Below are positions 36,441-46,505 of a stretch of 64,000 nt of DNA, piece after piece (the first letter of the stretch is position 1; each line of letters begins with the position of its first letter). The notes under the pieces are model-generated. The model did not search any database. It was not told where the DNA came from and was given only the letters and a program-made list of their open reading frames with translations. Location: contig JADQAZ010000003.1 in the NCBI GenBank assembly GCA_018524345.1, forward strand, positions 682,001-746,000. The letters are read 5' to 3'. Both the position numbers and the translations under genes were made by a program. The DNA is from Harenicola maris. Its GTDB lineage: Bacteria; Pseudomonadota; Alphaproteobacteria; Rhodobacterales; Rhodobacteraceae.

Positions 36441-37612
36441 GCGTTTTCTCCCTTTTTGCGGGGCAGGAGGTCAAACAACCCTCCGATGCCTTTCGGGAAG
36501 AACAGGGTAACGGCAACGAAAGTCGCGCCGAGCAGCACGAGCCACCAGTCCGTCCATTTCACGACGTAGAACCCTAGGTTGATGTCCTGCGCACTGCCGC
36601 CCGTGAACCACGACGACATAAGCGAGACAGCCGCCGCACCCAAAACCGCCCCGTAAAGCCGCCCGCGCCCCCCGATCGCGACCCAAACCGCAAGGTAGAT
36701 GGAGGCAATCGGGGTGATTTCTGCGGGGTTGATGATGCCCGCTTGGGGGTAATACAGGGCGCCGGCGATGCCCGCGACCATGGCCGTTATGGTGAAAACG
36801 AACAGTTTGTAGGATTCCACGTGGTAGCCAAGGAAGCGCACGCGGGCCTCGTTGTCGCGCACCGCGCGAATGACAGAGCCAAGCTTGCCTGCCGTGATCC
36901 ACGCAAACAGAACATAGCCCAGCCCAAGCGCTACGGCAGAGGCCCAGAAGAACCACAGCGAAAGGGTGGCTTGGGACACATCGCTGAGGCCGGGGATGTT
37001 TTGCAGGCCTGACAGACCGTTGTTACCGCGCAGGCCCGTGTCATTCTGAAAGAAGTAGAGAGAGAGCGCGAGCGTCATGGCTTGGGTCAGGATCGACAGG
37101 TAAACGCCGGTCACGCGGCTTCGGAACGCCAACCATCCGAAAACGAGGGCCAACAGGCCCGGCACCAGAACCACAGCCAAGAGTTGCAATGTCAATGAAT
37201 GGGAAAATGCCCAGATAGCAGGAAACTCAGAGCCGCCAACAACGCCGAAGATCTGGCTGCCAATGGCCGTTGTGATCTCGTCCGGGGTGGGGGGCAGCAC
37301 ATTGGCCGACATGGAGGTTTCGACGATTTCGCGCGTGCGTTCATACATCAGCCACATGCCGATGGCATAGCCGCCGATCCCGAAGAAGGCGAAATGGCCA
37401 AGGCTCAGGATGCCGCAGTAGCCCCAGACAACATCCATCGCCACAGCCACAAGACACAGGCAGAGCGTCTTGCCCAAGGTCTTGAGGAAAGAGGTCGAGA
37501 TGAATGTCGCGCCGCTTGCCTCACTCAGCAAGGTAACGGCGAAGGTAAAGACTGCGAGACACAGCAAAAACCACATGACGGATGGATTGCGAGAGATGAA
37601 GCTGTTGTTCAT
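36437..37612 (-). CDS. urtC: Urea ABC transporter permease UrtC
   Basis: 391-residue inner-membrane protein with LivM-like core. UrtC features include VVWGYCGILSLGHFAFFGIGGYAIGMWLM and AGKLGSVIRAVRDNEARVRFLGY. The frame is open to 37735, but ATG 37612, 2 bp after the urtB stop, gives the typical hydrophilic start MNNSFISRNPS. A loop between helices (about residues 90-130) is rich in Thr/Glu and faces the periplasm. It forms the channel with UrtB. Confidence 0.94.
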   Translation of the reverse strand: MNNSFISRNPSVMWFLLCLAVFTFAVTLLSEASGATFISTSFLKTLGKTLCLCLVAVAMDVVWGYCGILSLGHFAFFGIGGYAIGMWLMYERTREIVETSMSANVLPPTPDEITTAIGSQIFGVVGGSEFPAIWAFSHSLTLQLLAVVLVPGLLALVFGWLAFRSRVTGVYLSILTQAMTLALSLYFFQNDTGLRGNNGLSGLQNIPGLSDVSQATLSLWFFWASAVALGLGYVLFAWITAGKLGSVIRAVRDNEARVRFLGYHVESYKLFVFTITAMVAGIAGALYYPQAGIINPAEITPIASIYLAVWVAIGGRGRLYGAVLGAAAVSLMSSWFTGGSAQDINLGFYVVKWTDWWLVLLGATFVAVTLFFPKGIGGLFDLLPRKKGENA

Positions 37613-37614
37613 GA

Positions 37615-39540
37615 TCAATCTCCTGCCGCGCGACCCTTGAGGGCAACGATACCCTTGGGTCGGAACTGTATGAATAGAATGACGAAAAGGATCATATAGG
37701 TCTGCGCCGCGAGGGTGTTGGATGGGTTGAACCATTCAATGCCCTTCTGACCAAACCCGACCAATGCCGCCCCGGCCAAGGTGCCCCAGACATTGCCGAC
37801 GCCGCCGACCACCACGGTCATGAAGCTTTGCACGATATAATCGGCGCCCATTTCCGATGTGACCTTGGCATAGAGACCAATAGCGACCCCCGCGATGCCT
37901 GCGATGCCCGACCCCAAACCGAAGGTGAGCATATTGATGCGGTCTGGATTGATGCCCATCGACGAGGCCATGCCGGGGTTTTGCGTAACAGCCCGCACCT
38001 CAAGCCCGAGGCGCGTGCGCTTGAGAATATAAAGGATAAGGCAAAGGAAGATCAGCGCCAAACCGAAAATGGCAATGCGAATATAACTGATCTGGATGAC
38101 GTCATTCAGAACCCATGCTCCCGCCAGCCAATCGGGCGAGGTGAGGGGGCGTGCCTGCGTTCCAAAGATGTTCTTGGCCAGTTGCTGGAGGATAATGGAT
38201 ATCCCAAAAGTGGCGAGCAGGGTTTCGAGCGGGCGATCATAGAGCCAACGGATCACCAATCGCTCCATCGCCACGCCTGCCGCAAAGGTCACTGCAAAGG
38301 CAACGGGCAGAGCCACGAGGATCGACAGGGTGTAATTCGGGATGAAAAGTTGCACGACGTAGCCCGTGTAGGCTCCCATCATGATGAACTCCCCATGGGC
38401 CATGTTGATCACCCCCATGACGCCAAAGGTGATGGCAAGCCCGATGGCCGCGAGGAAAAAGATTGATGCAAGCGACAGGGCATCAAGGGTGAGATCGGCA
38501 AACTGTGCCGCGCCTACTCGGCCCTGAACAGAGGACAGGGCCTTGGCGGCAGCATCGGTCACCTCGGGGTCGTCCTCGGCATAAATTTCGTAGAAAACAT
38601 GATTGCCGACGGCTGCCTCTATCTGCTCTGTGGTAATCAATGGGGGGGCGAGGCCGGATTGTGCGAGGGCGGCATAGGCCACCGCGCGTTGCGCCGGATC
38701 GGACAGTTGCGCGATTGGAAGGCCGCCGATGCGTCCGCCGTCAATGTTGTCCTCAAGCGCTTGACGAATGTCTCTGGGGGAGGGGGCCGAAGGGGCGAGG
38801 TCGGCCTCGACCAGTTCCGCGTAGGCCGCCTGTGTATCCGCGCTCAGGTCGCGTATAGTTGCGATGTTGCCCTCTGGCAGAGACAGCGCGACGCCGGAGC
38901 TTTTGGTGAGGATTTGGTTCAGAACCGCTCGGGCCTCAACGGATGTATCTGTGGCAAGGCTCTCAATCGCGGAAATTCTGTCGGCGGTCTCGGGGGCGAA
39001 ACGCGCCGAGACATAGTTTGCGACCTGTATCTTCCGTGCCTTGAGGGCTTCATCGGTCTCGCCTTCGATCGAGGCAAGAAGGGGTGCGAGCTGTGCTGCC
39101 TCTGACCGCCGGGCGATTGCGGCAACGGCATTTTCACGGCTGGTGATGTTCGGGTCGGACAGTTGGAATTGAACCAGAGCAGTTCCGATAAGGCGGCGCA
39201 CACCGCCGTTGGGTTTTAGTTGGGTAAAACCGTCCTTGGGGCTATCACCTGTCTGCCCCGTATCAATATCGCGCCATGCAAGGGTATCGCCGTCTTCCGC
39301 ACCCAGAACGAAAACGCCATCATCGCGCTGCCACACGCCCTTGTCCGTCCATTCCTCAAGGAACTCGGTGGCTTGCGGAAGGGCCGAGGCGACGAGAGCA
39401 TCAAGGGCGACACTCACGGTTCTGCGGGAGGGTTTTGCAATTTCTTCGGCATGCTCCTGAAGGATCGGCTGAAGGCTTTGCGCATTTGCGGTGCATATGC
39501 CGATGAAAAGCATGACGCAGGCAATCAAGAGGCGATGCAT
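37615..39540 (-). CDS. urtB: Urea ABC transporter permease UrtB with long N-terminal domain
   Basis: 641 residues. A signal peptide (MHRLLIACVMLFIGICTANA) is followed by about 320 residues of soluble, mostly helical HEAT-like sequence expected in the periplasm, then the LivH-like permease (from about 345, with FGVMGVINMAHGEFIMMGAYTG and GVGNVWGTLAGAALVG). Proteobacterial UrtB proteins often have such an N-terminal extension; its role is not established. ATG 39540 is chosen over the upstream frame because it starts the signal peptide. It forms the channel with UrtC. Confidence 0.93.
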   Translation of the reverse strand: MHRLLIACVMLFIGICTANAQSLQPILQEHAEEIAKPSRRTVSVALDALVASALPQATEFLEEWTDKGVWQRDDGVFVLGAEDGDTLAWRDIDTGQTGDSPKDGFTQLKPNGGVRRLIGTALVQFQLSDPNITSRENAVAAIARRSEAAQLAPLLASIEGETDEALKARKIQVANYVSARFAPETADRISAIESLATDTSVEARAVLNQILTKSSGVALSLPEGNIATIRDLSADTQAAYAELVEADLAPSAPSPRDIRQALEDNIDGGRIGGLPIAQLSDPAQRAVAYAALAQSGLAPPLITTEQIEAAVGNHVFYEIYAEDDPEVTDAAAKALSSVQGRVGAAQFADLTLDALSLASIFFLAAIGLAITFGVMGVINMAHGEFIMMGAYTGYVVQLFIPNYTLSILVALPVAFAVTFAAGVAMERLVIRWLYDRPLETLLATFGISIILQQLAKNIFGTQARPLTSPDWLAGAWVLNDVIQISYIRIAIFGLALIFLCLILYILKRTRLGLEVRAVTQNPGMASSMGINPDRINMLTFGLGSGIAGIAGVAIGLYAKVTSEMGADYIVQSFMTVVVGGVGNVWGTLAGAALVGFGQKGIEWFNPSNTLAAQTYMILFVILFIQFRPKGIVALKGRAAGD

Positions 39541-39609
39541 GGCGATCCTTAGGTTTGCTGAAGGGGAATAGAAAAATGGGCGCGAGGAAGGCATCGCGCC
39601 CATAGTCTT

Positions 39610-40896
39610 TTAGTAGTTGGAAGTGATCTGAACGCAGGTGTTGGTTTCGGTGTTATACATCCCGCAACCCAGCTCTTTCCAATCAGACTTCAGCACCGCA
39701 GAGGCAGGCAGGTAATCTGTCCAAGCGTCGCCGGGGACCTCTTCGGTCTGGCTGATGATGTCGAATTGCCCCTCGGCAGTGATTTCGCCAATCAGAACCG
39801 GCTTTGCGAGGTGATGGTTCGGCAGCATGACCGCTGTGCCGCCAGTCAGGTTCGGGAACTCCTGCCCGTACATGGCCGTGCGGACCGCATCGACGTCGGT
39901 TGTGCCCGCAGCAGTTACCGCGGCAACCCACATGTTGAAGCCGATGTAATGGGCTTCCATCGGGTCATTGGTCACGCGACCTTCGCCAGCAAAGGCCTTC
40001 CAGTCGGCGATGAACTTGGCGTTCGTTTCGCTTTCGGCGGATTGGAAATAGTTCCATGCCGCGAGGTGGCCAACGAGGTTGGAAGTATCAAGGCCGGAGA
40101 GCTCTTCCTCGCCCACAGAGAACGCTACAACGGGGATATCATCGGCCGAAATGCCAGCCGCTGCGAGCTCTTTATAAAAGCCGATGTTGGCGTCGCCGTT
40201 GATGGTCGAGATCACACCAACCTGTTTGCCATCCTCGCCAAGGGCGACAACATCACCAACAATCGTGGCCCAGTCAGAATGCCCGAAAGGTGTATAGTTC
40301 ACGAAGATGTCTTCTTCTGCGATGCCTTTGTCTTTCAGGTACTGCTCAAGAATGTTGTTTGTTGTCCGCGGGTAAACATAGTCGGTGCCCAGAAGGGCGA
40401 ACTTTTCAACGCCCAACTCGTCAAGGAAATAGTCGACAGCGGGGATCGCTTGCTGGTTCGGAGCCGCGCCTGTGTAGAAGACGTTTTTGGAGCTTTCTTC
40501 ACCCTCGTATTGAACAGGGTAGAACAGCAGGCCGTTAAGCTCCTCGATCACTGGAAGAACCGATTTGCGCGAAACCGAGGTCCAGTTGCCAAAGATCACA
40601 TCAACCTCGTGGACCGTCAGCAATTCGCGCGCTTTCTCAGCAAACAAGGGCCAGTCGGAGGCAGGGTCAACAACGACAGCCTCGATCTGACAGTCCAGCA
40701 AGCCGCCAGCGGCGTTCTGCTGCTCGATCAGCATCAGCATCGTGTCTTTCAACGTGGTTTCGGAAATCGCCATGGTGCCGGAGAGGGAGTGAAGAACCCC
40801 CACCTTGATCGGATCGGCACATTCGGCCATCGCGCCGGATACGGACGCAGCAAGCGTTAGAGCGGCCACAGAAGTGGCGAGTTTAATGTTGGTCAA
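39610..40896 (-). CDS. urtA: Urea ABC transporter substrate-binding protein UrtA
   Basis: 428 residues. A Sec signal (TNIKLATSVAALTLAASVSGAMA) precedes the receptor domain, which begins CADPIKVGVLHSLSGTMAISE, characteristic of UrtA/FmdD-type urea and short-amide receptors. The binding-site region YPVQYEGEESSKNVFYTGAAPNQQAIP is intact. No ATG is in place: TTG 40896 follows AAGGGGG with an 8-nt gap and is the best start; another TTG lies at 40947. It delivers urea to UrtBC. The 69-bp gap to urtB is the largest in the operon. Confidence 0.94.
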   Translation of the reverse strand: MTNIKLATSVAALTLAASVSGAMAECADPIKVGVLHSLSGTMAISETTLKDTMLMLIEQQNAAGGLLDCQIEAVVVDPASDWPLFAEKARELLTVHEVDVIFGNWTSVSRKSVLPVIEELNGLLFYPVQYEGEESSKNVFYTGAAPNQQAIPAVDYFLDELGVEKFALLGTDYVYPRTTNNILEQYLKDKGIAEEDIFVNYTPFGHSDWATIVGDVVALGEDGKQVGVISTINGDANIGFYKELAAAGISADDIPVVAFSVGEEELSGLDTSNLVGHLAAWNYFQSAESETNAKFIADWKAFAGEGRVTNDPMEAHYIGFNMWVAAVTAAGTTDVDAVRTAMYGQEFPNLTGGTAVMLPNHHLAKPVLIGEITAEGQFDIISQTEEVPGDAWTDYLPASAVLKSDWKELGCGMYNTETNTCVQITSNY

Positions 40897-41328
40897 TGGT
40901 TTTACCCCCTTGTCGAGCTGCCTTCGCGGCGTTTCGTTGCTGTGCAACGATCAAGCAAAATGCTAATCCCGCGAGTGCAGCTTCTTTGTTGCAGCCGTGT
41001 AGGGGTTGTTTCTGCCAAGATTGCACCCCTGCATGGCGTTTGAAACGTCCTTTGTGGACGTGGTCAGCATTCGCCGCGCTCTTTCAGAAGGGAAGCTGCG
41101 GGAAGGTGGTGAACCTGTGTACACTTGACTGTGCCCAAAATTTTGGCGCGCCGCCCAGATATGATTAAAATGACCGCATTGAGTCGTTGCGACTCCTCAG
41201 GGTCCGCCGCAAAGGCGGCCTAAAGGGATGGAGCGAGTGCCATAGTCTGAGTCTCGAAAATTGCGGGATGGGCGTGTTTACCCTCTTGTCAGCCCCATAG
41301 GTTATGTGCATTTTCCAGCGCAAAGCAG
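40897..41328. promoter_or_regulatory. Divergent control region between urtA and the gcv leader
   Basis: 432 bp with no credible gene. It must hold the leftward urt promoter and the rightward promoter for the glycine riboswitch transcript. Two small hairpins are visible: GAGTCG-TTG-CGACTC at 41181-41195 and CCGCC-GCAAA-GGCGG near 41204-41218. No clear sigma-54 (GG-N10-GC) box was found upstream of urtA, although urea uptake is often nitrogen-controlled. Confidence 0.45.
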
Positions 41329-41475
41329 GATAGGGAGAACCAGTTCAACTGGTGCCGAAGGAGCAACCGCCCCGGAAACTCTCAGGCAATAGGACCTATC
41401 TCGCGACCGAAACTCTGGAGAGAGGCGCAACATGCGTCCGCCGAAGGGATAGCGATCTCAGGCAAAGGGACAGAG
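41329..41475 (+). ncRNA. Tandem glycine riboswitch (two aptamers)
   Basis: The leader of gcvT matches the tandem glycine riboswitch. Aptamer 1: P1 stem GATAGG (41329-41334) with CCTATC (41395-41400), enclosing GGGAGA, GTGCCGAAGGAGCAA and CTCTCAGGCAATAGGACC. Aptamer 2: P1 stem CTCTG (41413-41417) with CAGAG (41471-41475), enclosing GAGAGGCGC, CCGCCGAAGGGA and ATCTCAGGCAAAGGGAC. The short linker TCGCGACCGAAA between them is normal for cooperative tandem forms. Glycine binding normally turns on gcvTHP so that excess glycine is cleaved. Confidence 0.96.
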
Positions 41476-41476
41476 G

Positions 41477-41518
41477 GGGCACCAAACCGCAGGGTTTCCT
41501 GCGGGGAACTTGGTGCCC
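41477..41518 (+). promoter_or_regulatory. Riboswitch expression-platform hairpin
   Basis: Outer stem GGGCACCAA (41477-41485) with TTGGTGCCC (41510-41518) and inner stem CCGCAGG (41487-41493) with CCTGCGG (41498-41504) directly follow the second aptamer; two bases of linker separate them. There is no strong T-tract (GTTGATTGAG follows), so this is not a textbook terminator. It could compete with aptamer-2 P1 or act on downstream pairing around the gcvT ribosome site at 41551-41557. Confidence 0.65.
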
Positions 41519-41563
41519 GTTGATTGAGAAATCCATCACCGGGCCGCATTGGAAAGGCTCTTG

Positions 41564-42679
41564 ATGACCGATTTGGCCCAGACCCCGCTATATGACCTGC
41601 ATCTTTCACTTGGCGCAAAGATGGTTGAGTTCGCAGGCTACTCGATGCCGGTTCAATACCCGCTTGGGGTGATGAAGGAGCATCTGTTTTGCAGGCAGAG
41701 CGCAGGGCTCTTCGACGTCAGCCATATGGGTCAGTTACGCGTGGAGGGGCCGGGTGCGGCGCATGCTTTGGAGGCACTCATCCCTGTGGACATTCTGGGC
41801 TTGGGCGAGGGGCGTCAACGCTATGGCTTCTTTACCGGCGAGGGTGGGGGCATTCTTGATGATCTTATGATCGCCAATCGTGGGGATCATTTGTTTGTTG
41901 TGGTTAATGCGGCCTGCAAGGCCGAGGACATCGCCCATATGCAGACGCATTTGAGCCCTGACGTAACAGTAACCCCAATCACTGACCGCGCCTTGATCGC
42001 CCTACAGGGGCCTGCGGCTGAGGCGGCCCTGTCGGCGTTGAACCCTGCGGCCAAGGACATGGCCTTCATGGATGTTGCCACAATGGAACTGGCAGGGGTT
42101 GAGTGCTGGGTCTCCCGCTCGGGCTACACCGGTGAGGACGGCTATGAGATCTCCGTGCCAGAAGGCGCAGCTTCTGATCTCGCCCAAACATTGCTTGCTC
42201 GTGATGATGTGGAACCCATCGGCCTTGGGGCGCGCGATAGCCTTCGCCTTGAGGCCGGGCTGTGCCTTTACGGGCATGACATCACGCAGGACACCAGCCC
42301 GATTGAGGCCGCTTTGACGTGGGCCATCAGTAAGGTGCGCCGCCCCGGGGGCGCGCGGGCAGGGGGCTTTATGGGCGCCGATGCCGTGTTCTCTGACTTG
42401 GCCGAGGGCACCGCGCGCAAGCGTGTCGGCTTGCTGCCCGAAGGGCGCGCTCCGATGCGCGAAGGCGTCAGCCTTTATGCGAGCGAGGACAGCAGCGCGC
42501 AGATTGGCGTTATCACTTCGGGAAGCTTTGGCCCCACCATCGGTGGCCCCGTGGCAATGGGCTATGTTGGCACAGCGCAGGCCAAACCCGGCACCGCCGT
42601 TTTCGGAGAATTGCGCGGCAAACGTTTGCCGCTGACAGTGACCAAGCTGCCGTTCACACCGGCCAATTTCAAACGATAG
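41564..42679 (+). CDS. gcvT: Aminomethyltransferase (glycine cleavage T protein)
   Basis: 371 residues, usual length. The N-terminal GcvT fold starts TPLYDLHLSLGAKMVEFAGYSMPVQY, and the folate-binding core has the aspartate region FDVSHMGQL and the substrate loop SRSGYTGEDGYEI. It transfers the methylene group from the aminomethyl-lipoyl arm of GcvH to tetrahydrofolate and frees ammonia. ATG 41564 follows GGAAAGG; an in-frame TTG at 41549 is less likely. It is the first gene after the riboswitch, 18 bp from gcvH. Confidence 0.96.
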   Translation: MTDLAQTPLYDLHLSLGAKMVEFAGYSMPVQYPLGVMKEHLFCRQSAGLFDVSHMGQLRVEGPGAAHALEALIPVDILGLGEGRQRYGFFTGEGGGILDDLMIANRGDHLFVVVNAACKAEDIAHMQTHLSPDVTVTPITDRALIALQGPAAEAALSALNPAAKDMAFMDVATMELAGVECWVSRSGYTGEDGYEISVPEGAASDLAQTLLARDDVEPIGLGARDSLRLEAGLCLYGHDITQDTSPIEAALTWAISKVRRPGGARAGGFMGADAVFSDLAEGTARKRVGLLPEGRAPMREGVSLYASEDSSAQIGVITSGSFGPTIGGPVAMGYVGTAQAKPGTAVFGELRGKRLPLTVTKLPFTPANFKR

Positions 42680-42697
42680 AGCAAGGGACCAAGACAG

Positions 42698-43057
42698 ATG
42701 AAATATACAGAAGAGCATGAATGGCTGCGCGTTGAAGGTGACATCGTGGTTGTCGGCATCACCGACCACGCGACGACGCAATTGGGCGATCTGGTGTTTG
42801 TGGAGCTGCCCGAGGTGGGCACGACCGTCACCAAGGACGAAGAAGTCGTCGTCATCGAAAGCGTCAAAGCGGCCTCGGACATTCAAGCCCCGCTTGATGG
42901 TGAGATCACCGAGGTGAACGAGGCCTTGGTCAACAACCCTGAACTGGCGAACGAGGATGCCATGGGCGAGGGCTGGTTCTTTAAAATCAAACCTGCGGAT
43001 GCCTCGCAGATGGACGAATACATGGACGAAGCCGCCTACAAAGCGCTGATCGGATAA
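42698..43057 (+). CDS. gcvH: Glycine cleavage system H protein
   Basis: 119 residues, a lipoyl-domain protein. The lipoylation Lys is K57 in [12 protein letters not shown], and the N-terminus [15 protein letters not shown] is typical. It shuttles the aminomethyl and reduced lipoyl arm between GcvP, GcvT and the L protein (dihydrolipoyl dehydrogenase, not encoded here). It lies between gcvT and gcvP with small gaps (18 and 12 bp), so the three genes share the riboswitch transcript. Confidence 0.97.
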   Translation: MKYTEEHEWLRVEGDIVVVGITDHATTQLGDLVFVELPEVGTTVTKDEEVVVIESVKAASDIQAPLDGEITEVNEALVNNPELANEDAMGEGWFFKIKPADASQMDEYMDEAAYKALIG

Positions 43058-43069
43058 GGAAAACAGATC

Positions 43070-45913
43070 ATGGCCTTCACTCCCACAGATTACCTGCCCT
43101 ATGATTTCGCCAATCGCCGCCACATCGGCCCGTCCCCGGCGGAGATGGAGCAAATGCTTCAGGTAGTAGGGGCCAAAGATCTGGAAGCCCTTATCGACGA
43201 TACCCTGCCGGGGGCCATCCGGCAGGAAAAACCTCTTGATTTCGGTAAGCCGAAGTCAGAGCAGGAGTTGCTGCATCACATGCGGGTCACAGCCTCCAAG
43301 AACAAGGTTCTGACCTCGCTGATCGGGCAGGGGTATCACGGCACGGTCACCCCGCCCGCCATTCAACGGAACATTTTGGAAAACCCTGCGTGGTACACAG
43401 CCTATACCCCCTATCAGCCTGAGATTTCGCAAGGGCGGCTTGAGGCGCTTTTGAACTTTCAAACAATGGTGTCGGATCTGACCGGTCTGGAAATCGCCAA
43501 TGCGTCGCTCCTGGATGAATCCACCGCCTGCGCCGAGGCAATGACCATGGCGCAGCGAGTAGCCAAGACCAAAGTGAAGGGGTTCTTCGTCGACGAGAAC
43601 TGTCACCCGCAAAACATCGCCGTCATCCAAACCCGGGCCGCCCCTTTGGGGATCGAGGTGATCGTGGGCGCACCTGACGATCTTGATCCAAGCACAGTCT
43701 TCGGTGCGATTTTCCAGTATCCCGGCACCTATGGCCACCTTCGCGACTTCACCGCAGAGATTGCTGCTCTGCATGAACACAAAGCCATCGGGGTCATCGC
43801 CGCTGACCCGCTCTCTCTGACCCTGCTCAAAGAGCCGGGGGCGATGGGGGCGGATATTGCTGTGGGTTCGACCCAGCGGTTCGGCGTGCCGGTGGGATAC
43901 GGCGGTCCGCATGCGGCCTATATGGCGACGAAACAGGCCTATGCGCGCTCCATGCCCGGGCGGATCGTCGGCGTGTCGATCGACAGCCACGGGAACCGAG
44001 CCTACCGCCTCAGCCTGCAAACCCGCGAGCAGCACATCCGTCGCGAGAAGGCGACCTCCAACGTCTGCACCGCGCAGGCTTTGCTGGCCGTGATGGCCGG
44101 GTTCTATGCAGTTTTTCATGGGCCTGAGGGGCTCAAAGCCATTGCACAGCGTATTCACCGCAAAACGGACCGCATGGCGCGCGGTTTGGAAGATGCAGGC
44201 TTTTCCATTGAACCGGCGGCTTTTTTTGACACGATCACTGTTGATGTCGGGCCTTTGCAGGCCTCTGTCATGAAAACGGCGGAAAAGATCGGCCTGAACT
44301 TTCGCAAAGTGGGCGAGACAAAGGTCGGGATCACACTGGATGAGCGCACGCGTTCCAAAACCATCAAACGTGTTTGGGCCGTCTTTGGTATTCGGGATCG
44401 CGATACGGACCTGACAGCGGAATATCGCATTCCCGATGATCTGCTGCGCAGCTCGCAGTACCTGACCCATCCGGTCTTTCACATGAACCGTGCGGAAACC
44501 GAGATGATGCGCTACATGCGCCGCTTGGCGGATCGCGATCTGGCGTTGGACCGCGCGATGATCCCGCTGGGGTCCTGCACGATGAAGTTGAACTCAGCCG
44601 CGGAAATGATGCCGGTGAGCTGGCGGGAATTTTCCCTTCTGCACCCCTATTGCCCTGCCGATCAGGCGCTTGGGTATAAGGAGATGATCGACGACCTCTC
44701 CTCCAAGCTTTGTGATGTAACGGGCTATGATGCTATCTCGATGCAGCCCAACTCCGGCGCGCAGGGGGAGTACGCAGGGCTCTTGACCATCGCGGCCTAC
44801 CACCGGGAGCAAGGGCAGGGGCACCGCAATATCTGTCTGATCCCGATGTCGGCCCATGGCACCAACCCTGCCTCGGCGCAAATGGTCGGCTGGAAAGTTG
44901 TTCCGGTCAAAACCGCAGCCAATGGCGATATCGACCTTGAGGATTTTCGCGCCAAGGCGGAGCAGCACGCAGAGAACCTCGCGGCCTGTATGATCACCTA
45001 TCCCTCGACCCATGGTGTGTTTGAGGAAACCGTGACGGATGTCTGCGACATCACCCATGGTCATGGCGGTCAGGTCTATATCGACGGGGCAAATATGAAC
45101 GCCATGGTAGGCCTGTCGCGGCCCGGTGACCTTGGCGGCGATGTGAGCCACCTGAACCTACACAAGACATTCTGCATTCCCCATGGCGGTGGCGGCCCCG
45201 GCATGGGACCGATCGGCGTGAAGGCCCATTTGACGCCGCATCTGCCCGGCGATCCGAACAGCGGGTCGGGCGCGGTGTCGGCTGCGGCTTTCGGTTCCCC
45301 GTCTTTGCTGCCGATCAGCTGGGCCTATTGCCTGATGATGGGGGGCGAGGGGCTCACACAGGCCACGCGCGTTGCCATTCTGAATGCCAACTACATTGCC
45401 AAACGCCTCGAGGGGGCCTTTGACGTTTTGTACAAGGGGCCAAGCGGACGCGTGGCTCATGAGTGCATCATCGATACACGGCCCTTCAACGAGAGCGCCC
45501 ATGTGACGGTGGACGATATCGCCAAGCGACTGATCGATTGTGGTTTCCATGCGCCAACGATGAGCTGGCCCGTGGCCGGAACCCTGATGATCGAGCCGAC
45601 AGAGTCCGAAACCAAAGCCGAGCTTGATCGCTTCTGCGATGCTATGTTGGCCATTCGCGCGGAGATCGCCGAGATTGAGGAGGGGAAGATCGACGCGAAC
45701 AACAACCCGCTGAAGAATGCGCCCCACACGATGGAGGATCTGGTGCGCGATTGGGATCGTCCCTATTCGCGGGAAACAGGCTGCTTTCCTCCCGGCGCTT
45801 TTCGAGTGGACAAATATTGGCCACCTGTAAACCGGGTGGATAATGTCTGGGGGGATCGCAATCTGACCTGCACATGCCCGCCGATGGAGGACTACGCAGA
45901 GGCGGCGGAGTAA
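43070..45913 (+). CDS. gcvP: Glycine dehydrogenase (decarboxylating), P protein
   Basis: 947 residues: the single-chain form with two homologous PLP-fold halves (not split into P1/P2). The N-terminal half has [18 protein letters not shown] and the C-terminal half carries the PLP Lys K699 in [20 protein letters not shown]. It decarboxylates glycine and loads the remaining aminomethyl group on lipoyl-GcvH. The [15 protein letters not shown] and [13 protein letters not shown] regions are intact. It ends the glycine-responsive operon, 7 bp from a convergent exonuclease gene. Confidence 0.97.
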   Translation: MAFTPTDYLPYDFANRRHIGPSPAEMEQMLQVVGAKDLEALIDDTLPGAIRQEKPLDFGKPKSEQELLHHMRVTASKNKVLTSLIGQGYHGTVTPPAIQRNILENPAWYTAYTPYQPEISQGRLEALLNFQTMVSDLTGLEIANASLLDESTACAEAMTMAQRVAKTKVKGFFVDENCHPQNIAVIQTRAAPLGIEVIVGAPDDLDPSTVFGAIFQYPGTYGHLRDFTAEIAALHEHKAIGVIAADPLSLTLLKEPGAMGADIAVGSTQRFGVPVGYGGPHAAYMATKQAYARSMPGRIVGVSIDSHGNRAYRLSLQTREQHIRREKATSNVCTAQALLAVMAGFYAVFHGPEGLKAIAQRIHRKTDRMARGLEDAGFSIEPAAFFDTITVDVGPLQASVMKTAEKIGLNFRKVGETKVGITLDERTRSKTIKRVWAVFGIRDRDTDLTAEYRIPDDLLRSSQYLTHPVFHMNRAETEMMRYMRRLADRDLALDRAMIPLGSCTMKLNSAAEMMPVSWREFSLLHPYCPADQALGYKEMIDDLSSKLCDVTGYDAISMQPNSGAQGEYAGLLTIAAYHREQGQGHRNICLIPMSAHGTNPASAQMVGWKVVPVKTAANGDIDLEDFRAKAEQHAENLAACMITYPSTHGVFEETVTDVCDITHGHGGQVYIDGANMNAMVGLSRPGDLGGDVSHLNLHKTFCIPHGGGGPGMGPIGVKAHLTPHLPGDPNSGSGAVSAAAFGSPSLLPISWAYCLMMGGEGLTQATRVAILNANYIAKRLEGAFDVLYKGPSGRVAHECIIDTRPFNESAHVTVDDIAKRLIDCGFHAPTMSWPVAGTLMIEPTESETKAELDRFCDAMLAIRAEIAEIEEGKIDANNNPLKNAPHTMEDLVRDWDRPYSRETGCFPPGAFRVDKYWPPVNRVDNVWGDRNLTCTCPPMEDYAEAAE

Positions 45914-45920
45914 CCCTGGC

Positions 45921-46505
45921 CTATAAAGGCAGCTTTAGTTGAAATGCCGGAATGGCGGGGCGAATTGCTCCGCCTTTCGCGGAAAAGACAGCCTCCGCGT
46001 GCAAAATCACTTCGGCCGCGGCGCGGGCATCTTCGCCTGCGTCATGATGCTTGAAGGAGAGGCCTAGCCTTTCCTTCAGGCTGGCCAAGCCATGCCCGCC
46101 GTTGCCCTTCAGTTCGGGCCAGGCGCGGCGGGCGACCGCAACGCTGTCGATCCATTGAAAATTGGGTTTGGGCAGCTTGTGAATGCGGCAAGCGGCGGCC
46201 ATGGCCTTCTCGTCAAAGCGGCTGTGTTGCACCAAGGGATGCGCGGCAAGCGTGTCTCTCAGGACGGTGAAAACCTCTGCGAAGTTTGGGGCGTTGCGCA
46301 CTGTTCCGGCGCCGATGCCGTGAAGCTCCGTGTTAAATGGGGCAAAAGGCATAAGAGGGTCGACAAAGCTCGCCCAGGTATCGATTGCGCCGCCATGGTG
46401 GACAAAGGCGAGCCCGATTTGGCAGATGCTGGCGCTGTCTCCATTGGCCGTTTCCACATCAAGGGCAATGAAGCGAAAGTCGCCCTTGGGAAGATGCGGT
46501 ATCAT
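45921..46505 (-). CDS. 3'-5' exonuclease (DnaQ-like, DEDD family)
   Basis: 194 residues. The DEDDh motifs are visible: ALDVETAN (Exo I), VQHSRFDEKAM (Exo II) and KHHDAGEDARAAAEVIL (Exo III with His and Asp). It should remove nucleotides from 3' ends of DNA or RNA. The frame is open to 46616, but ATG 46505 begins right before the domain and follows GAGGCAGG. It stands alone, convergent with gcvP, and resembles stand-alone exonuclease-domain proteins rather than the replicative proofreading subunit, which is longer. Confidence 0.88.
   Translation of the reverse strand: MIPHLPKGDFRFIALDVETANGDSASICQIGLAFVHHGGAIDTWASFVDPLMPFAPFNTELHGIGAGTVRNAPNFAEVFTVLRDTLAAHPLVQHSRFDEKAMAAACRIHKLPKPNFQWIDSVAVARRAWPELKGNGGHGLASLKERLGLSFKHHDAGEDARAAAEVILHAEAVFSAKGGAIRPAIPAFQLKLPL

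Noticed and set aside
40897-41328. Sigma-54 promoter in front of urtA
   Set aside because: A TGGCAG at the minus strand has no GC/TTGC box at the required distance, so nitrogen control by NtrC could not be supported.
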